Both the position numbers and the translations under genes were made by a program. Shown here piece by piece: positions 1 through 5,773 of a stretch of DNA of 6,293 nt. Location of the stretch: NCBI GenBank assembly GCA_048883405.1, contig JBHLQS010000167.1:1-6293 (forward strand), given 5' to 3'. Position 1 is the stretch's first letter, and every line of letters starts with the position of its first letter. Source of the DNA: SMTZ1-83 sp048883405 (GTDB taxonomy: Archaea > Asgardarchaeota > Thorarchaeia > Thorarchaeales > Thorarchaeaceae). The notes beneath the pieces are model-generated. The model did no database searches, had not been told where the DNA came from, and saw only the letters and a program-made list of their open reading frames with translations.

Positions 1-1
1 T

Positions 2-214
2 CGAAAGAATGTCATGCTGAAAATCAAGGAGAAAGCACTCGAATCCTCTATGCTTGAGATTCGAGATGAGAAACGTAGACTGGAACGCAAATTGGAGAAG
101 GGCCAGATCACAACGGCAGAATACGAAGCTGAAATTCAGAAACTTGTTCTCAAGGGCAAAAGGGTTCTCAAGGAGCAATCCGTCGTTGCAGCAAGAAAGA
201 ACGGCGTAGCGTAG
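2..214 (+). CDS. Small coiled-coil protein, probably 5'-truncated by the window edge
   Basis: The frame is open from the first bases of the window to TAG at 212-214, so the gene may begin outside. The first in-window ATG (14-16) would give 66 residues, but it has no clear Shine-Dalgarno site in the few bases before it. The product is almost entirely charged helix: a Glu/Lys/Arg-rich stretch with leucines at heptad-like spacing (residues about 8-32 from that ATG), then a short turn GQITTAEYEAEIQKL. That turn resembles the 'G-x-IT-x-x-EY/EF' pattern of SHOCT-like and other short helical-hairpin modules, followed by a second Lys-rich helix. No catalytic residues, signal peptide or membrane segment are visible. 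This end could be the C-terminal helical hairpin of a larger protein or a free small protein. No function can be assigned. It lies on the same strand as the next two genes, but the gap of about 120 bases makes co-transcription uncertain. Confidence 0.55.
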   Translation, partial: RKNVMLKIKEKALESSMLEIRDEKRRLERKLEKGQITTAEYEAEIQKLVLKGKRVLKEQSVVAARKNGVA

Positions 215-316
215 TCGAAAATTCATTTCTACTCTTCATATTCTGCAAATAGAGATTGAGCAATACAATCATAGAAAAGTGAAAAAGGGCCACGATATTC
301 AAGAATCCTGCTAATA

Positions 317-322
317 GGGAGG
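317..322 (+). promoter_or_regulatory. Shine-Dalgarno site GGGAGG before the lysine-tail gene
   Basis: GGGAGG is the only strong ribosome-binding sequence in the gap after the first gene. It sits 4 bases before an ATG (327-329) that is out of frame with the main coding region, and 9 bases before an in-frame CTG (332-334). It therefore decides the start problem of the following gene: the normal spacing to the CTG favours CTG initiation. The ATG at 327 would give only a 27-codon ORF ending at TGA 408-410. Confidence 0.55.
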
Positions 323-331
323 CTGAATGCG

Positions 332-1237
332 CTGGCCAAGGGTAAATCTGGCAAGGGTTCCAAGAGAGCCAAGTCGGATGAGGCATATTTGCAGCAATTT
401 TGCGAATTGAGTAGACGCGCAGCAATGAACCAGCTCTCTGAATTGATGAAAGGTTATTGGACTGATAAGAGCAAATATCCTCTTCATCGCCTATGCAGGA
501 TAATCGAGAAGAAATGGAAGAAGTCTGGGAATGAAGAGGCGGCAATTGAACATCTAATGCTTGTTCGGGACGGAGTCTTTGGAGCTCTTGACATGCTCTC
601 CCTTTCATTGCCTCTCCAAGTAAGCACAGACACAATCATTCAGAAGCTAATAAAGGGAACTGACTGGGATAACGGCAGGAAACGCGTTCGAAGTGAATGC
701 GCACAAATCATCAGTGACATGATATCAGCAAGGAAAATCGCTCACATTCTCCCTTCAGGATTAGAACGAGACGGCTTCACCTTCCTTGTGCCTGGATTGA
801 GAGAAGCCCTGTTGAAAGAAGTCAAGAAGGCTGAGCCAAGGGCCCGAAAAGGCAGTGTAAGCTTAGCTGCCCTTTCACGTTCGGTTCTTGGAAGGCGACT
901 GTTGAAAGAACAGATGATTACGGATACAAAGATTCCTGAAGGAGATCCGCAACTGACACCTTTGAAGGAGGCATATGATAAATTCCTAGTTGAGCTGGAA
1001 TTGGACCAACAGGTAGCATTCCCATTAGAGACACTTCAGGTCACTTTCAACGGGAAGGTGGCAGAAGACGAAATGGAATACATGGATTCGGCAGCAGGTG
1101 CTCAGCCCGCAAGTGTTCAGTCTGAGTTAACGGAGTACATCACAAGCTACAAAGAGGTGAAGCGCAAGCCGAAGAAAAAGGCAAGGAAGAAGTCTAAGAA
1201 ATCCTCAAGCCGCAAGAAGAAGAAGGGAGGAGCATGA
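332..1237 (+). CDS. Helical protein of unknown family with a lysine-rich C-terminal tail
   Basis: I do not recognise this family. The frame is open from 275, but it has no ATG, GTG or TTG before TTG 389. I chose CTG 332 because it lies 9 bases after GGGAGG and because the codons from 332 to 388 encode a Lys/Gly/Ser-rich N-terminus (starts AKGKSGKGSKRAKSDEAY) that reads as genuine protein. TTG 389 (282 aa) and ATG 425 are fallbacks with no good ribosome site. From the TTG numbering, residues about 5-150 are predicted mostly helical, and 80-145 could hold a winged-helix-like fold (weak guess). Residues 225-250 are acidic or linker-like. Residues 258-279 carry 16 Lys/Arg in 22 positions, reminiscent of histone H1 or ribosomal-protein tails and likely to bind nucleic acid. 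There are no membrane segments or signal peptide. The stop lies 1 base before the HEAT-repeat gene, so translational coupling and a shared complex are likely. Confidence 0.75.
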   Translation: MAKGKSGKGSKRAKSDEAYLQQFCELSRRAAMNQLSELMKGYWTDKSKYPLHRLCRIIEKKWKKSGNEEAAIEHLMLVRDGVFGALDMLSLSLPLQVSTDTIIQKLIKGTDWDNGRKRVRSECAQIISDMISARKIAHILPSGLERDGFTFLVPGLREALLKEVKKAEPRARKGSVSLAALSRSVLGRRLLKEQMITDTKIPEGDPQLTPLKEAYDKFLVELELDQQVAFPLETLQVTFNGKVAEDEMEYMDSAAGAQPASVQSELTEYITSYKEVKRKPKKKARKKSKKSSSRKKKKGGA

Positions 1238-1238
1238 G

Positions 1239-2732
1239 ATGTCTCCGGTTTCTGCCAATTTCCTAGCCCTCGAAACCAAGAAGCTTGAAGAAATGCGAAA
1301 AGCCGCATGGAATCTTGAATCAGCCCGGCCCGAGCGCATGTATGAAGCAGCGCAGACTCTCACTATGTACAGTGTCAACCGAACTCTTCTTCCATCCGCA
1401 ATGCATCATTTGCTAGCTGATGATATCTTTGTGCGGAAGATTCTCTTCAGGATAGCTGGCAAGAATATCTATGGTGACTATATTCCCGAATTCTTCTCTC
1501 AATTGCCAAATCTGCAACCTGCAGAGGTAGCTCAGGTACTTCAAAGCATCAAAGAGGCTTTCAGAGAAAATGGCCCTCCTTTGGAGAAGAGGGAGCTGAA
1601 GAGATGGATCACCGCATTGGAGAAACTGGGTCGTGAACACCAACCTGGGATGGTTGAGATCATGGCTACCTTTGGAAACTATGGATATCGATGGGTGACC
1701 AAGCTAATTAGAAATAATCTAGAGAATTTGAATATAGGTGCAATTGCAGGCATTCGGGAATTTCCTGAGAAGCACAGGATTGCATTGGTGCGACTCCTTT
1801 GTGAAGAAGCATCACAACGGAAGCCAGAATTGTTGACCTACATTGCAGGAGTTGCTGGTCCAAGATCCATTAGATTCCTGAAGTCATTTCTGTCAAGTGG
1901 AACATGGAAAGATCGGAAAGAGGTTGCTGAAGCCGTAGGCCGTATAGGAATCACTTCAACATCAGGTCTTGTCAGAGACCTCCTGAATGACCCCGATTGG
2001 AGAGTCAAGCAAGCCTTAGCTGAAAATATCGACGTACCCAGCTCGAAGCTCTCAAGTCTGCTTAGAATAATGGAGATTCTTGTTGCTGATTCTCACACCA
2101 GGGTGAAACGTTCGGCAGGGAGAACGTTGCTTAGAATGGGGTTGAAACCATGCATTGGTTCGAGTCTGGACGCCCAACGCAACAAGCTGATGAAACGATT
2201 TAGAGGCCAACTCTTGAAAGCAGCACCGTTGAACAAGGAAATTGATTCAACCTGGTTGGGCGTTGATTTATCTGGAGAGAGTCCATTCCCATCTATTGCT
2301 CCCGATGACTCCTCAGATTCTGTCAAGCCTCAGCCAGTTGGACTTGGCGACCTTGCATCTGCTTTGTCAACAAAGAAAGAAGAATCTACAAGTCCTGAAG
2401 GAGAGGTAGACCTCCGTGCTGCACTGCTCAAGAAGATGCTGGAATCCAAAGAATCGGCAAATGACTCTGCAGTGATTGCAGAACCTGCAACTAGCGACGC
2501 CTCGAAGATAAATCAAGGCCTTCCTCCCCCGGCGCGATTCTTGGCATTAATGGATGAACTGTCATCGACACTTGGCAAGTCACTCCCAGTTATGGTGATG
2601 AAGGCAAAGGCCCCAGAGATTGAGTTGTCGCCCGAGGAGTTCGATGAAGTACTTGGTCAGTTAGTAAAGGAAGGTACAGTCTACATGGTCGACGAGGACA
2701 CAGTACGGCGAGCAGATATAATGACCGAGTAG
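1239..2732 (+). CDS. HEAT-repeat protein with C-terminal MCM-like winged helix
   Basis: This 497-residue protein is probably a scaffold or adaptor acting on nucleic acid or a protein partner. The ATG follows the upstream stop by one base, with GGGAGG at 1225-1230 at 8-base spacing, so the start is well supported. Residues 1-200 are helical and probably contain degenerate helical repeats. Residues about 205-302 contain recognisable HEAT-type units, e.g. LLNDPDWRVKQALAE (248-262) and LVADSHTRVKRSAGRTLLRM (281-300), with the usual Asp, Arg/Val and Ala positions. Residues about 345-430 are Ser/Pro/Glu/Asp-rich and probably disordered, with one short helix near 391-405. Residues about 433-490 look like a winged helix of the type at the C-terminus of archaeal MCM helicases: helix, loop, PEEFDEVLGQLVKEGTVYMV and a trailing strand. 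No ATPase or nuclease motif is present, so it is not an MCM. Its partner is probably the upstream lysine-tail protein. The exact function is unknown. Confidence 0.8.
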   Translation: MSPVSANFLALETKKLEEMRKAAWNLESARPERMYEAAQTLTMYSVNRTLLPSAMHHLLADDIFVRKILFRIAGKNIYGDYIPEFFSQLPNLQPAEVAQVLQSIKEAFRENGPPLEKRELKRWITALEKLGREHQPGMVEIMATFGNYGYRWVTKLIRNNLENLNIGAIAGIREFPEKHRIALVRLLCEEASQRKPELLTYIAGVAGPRSIRFLKSFLSSGTWKDRKEVAEAVGRIGITSTSGLVRDLLNDPDWRVKQALAENIDVPSSKLSSLLRIMEILVADSHTRVKRSAGRTLLRMGLKPCIGSSLDAQRNKLMKRFRGQLLKAAPLNKEIDSTWLGVDLSGESPFPSIAPDDSSDSVKPQPVGLGDLASALSTKKEESTSPEGEVDLRAALLKKMLESKESANDSAVIAEPATSDASKINQGLPPPARFLALMDELSSTLGKSLPVMVMKAKAPEIELSPEEFDEVLGQLVKEGTVYMVDEDTVRRADIMTE

Positions 2733-2795
2733 AAGGCGCTTGGGCAACACTAATCAGAACTTTGTAACCTTTACCACCAAAGCGAGGAGAGAATA

Positions 2796-4118
2796 ATGTC
2801 TGAGAGCACATTGATTCAGAATGGCCTTGTTGTCACTGGAGACCGCAAAGGCACGATTCTTCCAGAAGGATACGTAAGAATCGAAGGGAATCAGATTGCG
2901 GGACTAGGAAGGGGCAAACCAAAAGGCAAAGCTGACAATGTCGTAGATGCGAAAGGGTGCGTTGTCATTCCTGGGCTGATTACGGCTCACACGCATCTGT
3001 ATGGCATTCTTCTGAGGGGTGCAAGTCTGAACATAGAGCCACCCACTGACTTTGCTCAAATACTTCAGAGAGTATGGTGGCCTCTCGATGAAACAATGAA
3101 TCTGGAGGATGCACATGCAAGTGCCCTCTCAGCATCTGCAGACATGCTTCGAAATGGCTCGACATTCTTTGCAGACACCTATTCTGGTCCCAACTCGATT
3201 GAAGGTGTATTAGATAGCGTTGCTGATGGGTCGAATAGAGTCGGAATGCGGTCTATGCTTGCATTTGAAATGACTGAGAGAGACAGCGTAGAGATTGGTC
3301 TTCGGGGGCTTGAAGAGAATGTGAGATTCTCAGGGTGTGCGAAATGCGGAGGTCTCGCATCTTTGATGATGAGCATCCATGCATCATTTACAGTCACCGA
3401 TGAACTCATCCAGAAAGCAGTGGAGGAGGCTCGAAGACTGGATGTACCGATTACTATTCACACATCTGAGGGCCTTGTTGACCTATATCACAATTTGGAA
3501 CGCTATGGAGAGCGGACAGTGGAACGCCTTACGAGACTTGGTGTTCTTGGTCCCAAAACAGTTCTAGCACATTGTGTTCATGTCAATGATAGAGAGCTCG
3601 ACCTTATTGCTGAACACAAGGCATCAGTTGCTCATAATCCAATGTCAAACATGCTGAATGCAGTGGGAACTGCTCCAGTTCCCGGTATGATGAAGCGAGG
3701 AATTCCAGTAGGACTGGGAAATGATGGATGGATATACGATCCTTTCGAAAACATGAGATGTGCGTTGACAGTTCATCGTCTCGAGCATCGTAACCCCAGC
3801 ATCATTGGCCCAGATGATGTGTTCCGAATGGTTACCCTCGATGGTGCTCAATGCTACGGTCTTGAGGATCAAATCGGAAGTCTAGAAGTGGGCAAGCTAG
3901 CTGACATAGCAATTCTGAATGGTACGCGAGTTCCTACGCCGTTGACTCCAGACTCAGTGATTGGGCACCTCATTAACACCTTTGGGGGAAGGGATGTAGC
4001 GCACGTGTTCGTGGATGGTGTTCAAGTAGTGAAGGACGGATCACTCACACTCATCTCAGATGAAGAGGTCTCAGAGGTTTCTCGAGCAGCCAGTGCGAAG
4101 CTATGGTCGAGGCTATAG
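2796..4118 (+). CDS. ssnA: SsnA-like amidohydrolase (ATZ/TRZ family), probable aminohydrolase
   Basis: This is a cytosolic TIM-barrel metal hydrolase predicted to deaminate or hydrolyse a nitrogen heterocycle; the substrate is not known. ATG 2796 follows GAGGAGAG (2784-2791) at good spacing. The 440 residues match the family's usual length (about 440). The composite beta-sandwich is formed by residues 1-60 and about 365-440, around the barrel. Visible active-site residues are the HxH metal pair H65/H67, H222 and the general base E225 (HTSE), H259 (LAHCVH), the HNPMSN loop (280-285) and metal ligand D310 (GNDG). Features specific to SsnA, compared from memory with the E. coli protein, are NIEPPTDFAQILQRVWWPLD (79-98), FEMTERD (157-163), EENVRF (173-178), VPTPLTPDSVIGH (379-391) and the C-terminal SxxLWxRL. 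In bacteria SsnA is linked to selenium-dependent molybdenum hydroxylase clusters (ygfK/xdhD/yqeB); none of those genes is in view. A C181/C184 pair sits in a variable loop. An adenosine- or guanine-type deaminase is the main alternative. Confidence 0.87.
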   Translation: MSESTLIQNGLVVTGDRKGTILPEGYVRIEGNQIAGLGRGKPKGKADNVVDAKGCVVIPGLITAHTHLYGILLRGASLNIEPPTDFAQILQRVWWPLDETMNLEDAHASALSASADMLRNGSTFFADTYSGPNSIEGVLDSVADGSNRVGMRSMLAFEMTERDSVEIGLRGLEENVRFSGCAKCGGLASLMMSIHASFTVTDELIQKAVEEARRLDVPITIHTSEGLVDLYHNLERYGERTVERLTRLGVLGPKTVLAHCVHVNDRELDLIAEHKASVAHNPMSNMLNAVGTAPVPGMMKRGIPVGLGNDGWIYDPFENMRCALTVHRLEHRNPSIIGPDDVFRMVTLDGAQCYGLEDQIGSLEVGKLADIAILNGTRVPTPLTPDSVIGHLINTFGGRDVAHVFVDGVQVVKDGSLTLISDEEVSEVSRAASAKLWSRL

Positions 4119-4164
4119 AGGCACCAGATGCAAACCGTTTTCAACTGGTCATAAGTCGCCAAGA

Positions 4165-5112
4165 GTGGTGCTATCTCTGAATCCCGACTTTACCTTTAAC
4201 CATCCAATCTTCGATACACATATCCATGGAATCGATCCTGATTCACTCGACCTTTTAGTTGGTATTCAAGAGAAATATGGGATTCAAAAAGCAGTCCTAA
4301 TCTGTCACAGTCCCGCAATAACGGAATATGCCAGAAGCACATATCCGGGCCGGTTCATCTTCGCCAAATATTTCTCTGGTGCAATGAGATTCACTGAGGG
4401 CCCGCACAATCTTGCTCAAGAGGTTCTTGCAGCCGCTGAAGAGGGATATGACCTCGTAAAAATGCAATCTGCTCCAGTAATGAGAGCACGAGCCAAGGCA
4501 GACCCCGGGGAGCTTCGTCTTGATGGGGATGAGATGTCACCGATGTTTGAAGCAGTAATTGATGCTAACATTCCATTCATGCTCCATCTATCTGATCCGG
4601 ATACCTATTACGCTAGTAGATACACCGACATTGATTACTTTGGGACGAAGGAGAGAGACCTTGAGGAGCTTGAGGGAGTGCTTTCTAAATATCCGGAGAT
4701 TAGATTTCAGATAGCTCACTTCGCGGCTCAACCAGAGATCCACCGTCTGGATAATCTTTCGAGATGGTTCGATACTTACAAGAACTTCAATATAGACACA
4801 GGTTCAGCTAGATGGGTGTCCAGAGAATTGAGTAAGGATGTGGAGCGGGCGAGCGATTTTATGAATAGGCACAGCGATCGTATTCAATTTGGGACTGATT
4901 GCGTGGCATTCACAGATGATTCAAACTATTACAATGGGCGTCATCTAGCTCTCAGACTCCTCTTGGAGAGCTCAGTTCGTAATGTGCCATTGCCATTTCA
5001 AGATGCGGATACTGTGAACAGCGGTGGGACACGAATCAATGGACTCGACCTTGAAAAGGATGTCTTACAGAAGATTTACTGGGACAATGCCTGCGAATTC
5101 TATGGTATTTAG
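4165..5112 (+). CDS. Amidohydrolase-2 family (COG2159) metal-dependent hydrolase
   Basis: This is a TIM-barrel hydrolase of the group that includes ACMSD and related decarboxylases/hydrolases; the substrate is not identifiable. Starting at GTG 4165 gives 315 residues, typical for the family, with DTHIH (metal ligands H19 and H21) near the N-terminus as expected. Further expected ligands are H141 (MLHLSDP), H185 (IAHFA) and D245 (FGTD), and the family-typical end is IYWDNACEFYGI. All key positions are intact, so it should be active. The frame is open back to ATG 4060, but the 35 extra residues overlap the previous gene's 3' end and look like out-of-frame translation. GTG 4168 and CTG 4177 are alternative starts, and none has a strong Shine-Dalgarno site. 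It is in tandem with the SsnA-like gene and probably co-transcribed. A related pathway step is plausible but unproven. Confidence 0.82.
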   Translation: MVLSLNPDFTFNHPIFDTHIHGIDPDSLDLLVGIQEKYGIQKAVLICHSPAITEYARSTYPGRFIFAKYFSGAMRFTEGPHNLAQEVLAAAEEGYDLVKMQSAPVMRARAKADPGELRLDGDEMSPMFEAVIDANIPFMLHLSDPDTYYASRYTDIDYFGTKERDLEELEGVLSKYPEIRFQIAHFAAQPEIHRLDNLSRWFDTYKNFNIDTGSARWVSRELSKDVERASDFMNRHSDRIQFGTDCVAFTDDSNYYNGRHLALRLLLESSVRNVPLPFQDADTVNSGGTRINGLDLEKDVLQKIYWDNACEFYGI

Positions 5113-5142
5113 AGACTGAGCTGCGCTGTTTCATGGCGGCCC

Positions 5143-5158
5143 AATCTCTTGAGAGATT
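5143..5158. terminator. Inverted repeat between convergent genes, possible terminator
   Basis: AATCTCTTGAGAGATT has perfect 7-bp arms around a TG centre. It lies in the 76-base gap between the stop of the second amidohydrolase and the stop of the minus-strand flavoprotein gene, so it could serve both directions. The stem is AT-rich and there is no proper T-run on either strand (only CCTTTCAT follows on the plus strand). A second small palindrome, ACCTA-A-TAGGT, overlaps the flavoprotein stop at 5187-5197. A role in termination or RNA 3'-end protection is inferred from position only. Confidence 0.3.
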
Positions 5159-5188
5159 CCTTTCATAGGTCTGAGCTATATTTGGAAC

Positions 5189-5749
5189 CTAATAGGTCAC
5201 AGATCTTGCGCCTGCTTCTCTTGCATTCTGAATGGTGATCAAGCTCTCACGTACCGAGCCTCTGCCGTTCATACCTGAAGCTATAATTGATTCAACATGG
5301 TCCATCCCAAGGTACTTGCAGATTTCTTCAAACATACCAACGGTATGCCGAGCATAGTACGAGTTGCCTCCGCCCATTGGTATGGCAAGAATGATTCGTT
5401 TTCCTTGGAAAATCGTCTGGTCTATACCGTACCATCTATCAAGAAACGCCTTGAATTGAGCTGTTGGCCCCCACCAATAAATCGGAGTTCCCAACACCCA
5501 AACATCGCTTTTCTTCATTAATTTGAGAACATACTTCATGTCGTCGTCCTGAGCACACTTGCCTGTTTTTTGGCATCTATTGCATGCTTTACAGGGAGCT
5601 ATGTTGAGGTTACTGAGGTTGGCTTTTGCAGTTTCAGCTCCAGCTTCTACCGCTCCCGCCAGGACCTCGTCGACCAATACCTCTGTATTTCCTCCGTCAC
5701 GAGGACTCCCAACTATCCCCAGAACACTTCTGTAGCCTGAAGCCTCCAT
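5189..5749 (-). CDS. Isf-type iron-sulfur flavoprotein (NADPH-dependent FMN reductase family)
   Basis: This is a cytosolic flavodoxin-fold electron-transfer protein of 186 residues, normal for the family (about 180-200). Residues 8-16 form the first beta strand, leading into the FMN phosphate loop GSPRDGGNT (14-22). C53, C56, C59 and C65 form a CxxCxxCx5C motif, which matches the compact 4Fe-4S motif (CX2CX2CX4-7C) of Isf from methanogens and other anaerobes. TPIYWWGPTAQFKAFLDRW (88-106) is the conserved flavin-contact and dimerisation region, and AIPMGGGNS (122-130) is a later strand and loop. Isf proteins are linked to oxygen/peroxide reduction or ferredoxin-linked electron transfer, but the partner here is unknown. 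ATG 5749 is supported by GGAGGAGG on the minus strand (5754-5761), 4 bases upstream. The start lies 24 bases after the stop of the GNAT-like gene, so the two form an operon. Genes in the plus-strand half converge on it and are not in its transcription unit. Confidence 0.88.
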   Translation of the reverse strand: MEASGYRSVLGIVGSPRDGGNTEVLVDEVLAGAVEAGAETAKANLSNLNIAPCKACNRCQKTGKCAQDDDMKYVLKLMKKSDVWVLGTPIYWWGPTAQFKAFLDRWYGIDQTIFQGKRIILAIPMGGGNSYYARHTVGMFEEICKYLGMDHVESIIASGMNGRGSVRESLITIQNAREAGARSVTY

Positions 5750-5773
5750 GGTTCCTCCTCCACAACTACTGTT

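Noticed and set aside
215..316. Possible archaeal TATA/BRE promoter in the gap after the first gene
   Set aside because: The gap is AT-rich (e.g. CGAAAATTCATTT near 216-228), but no box is close enough to a BRE plus TATA consensus to call.
168..635. Minus-strand 155-codon frame opposite the lysine-tail gene start
   Set aside because: It is antisense to the better-supported plus-strand gene, matches no recognisable family, and its composition looks like complement-strand translation with no ribosome site.
2093..2326. Minus-strand 77-codon frame inside the HEAT gene
   Set aside because: It lies fully inside a well-supported gene on the other strand and has no domain signal or start context.
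2760..2782. CTTTG ... CAAAG inverted repeat before the SsnA-like gene
   Set aside because: Only 5 bp with a 13-base loop; such repeats are expected by chance in AT-rich spacers.
2590..2811. Minus-strand 73-codon frame across the HEAT/SsnA-like gap
   Set aside because: It is antisense to the conserved winged helix and to the amidohydrolase ribosome site, with a Pro/Leu/Ser-rich composition typical of shadow frames.
3379..3567. Plus-strand 62-codon frame inside the SsnA-like gene
   Set aside because: It is an alternative frame over the conserved HTSE active-site region of a full-length enzyme.
3645..3872. Minus-strand 75-codon frame inside the SsnA-like gene
   Set aside because: It is antisense to the conserved GNDG region with no supporting signal.
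4060..4164. 35-residue N-terminal extension of the second amidohydrolase from ATG 4060
   Set aside because: It overlaps the conserved C-terminus of the SsnA-like protein for 59 bases, reads as Arg-rich out-of-frame sequence, and lies before the usual family N-terminus.
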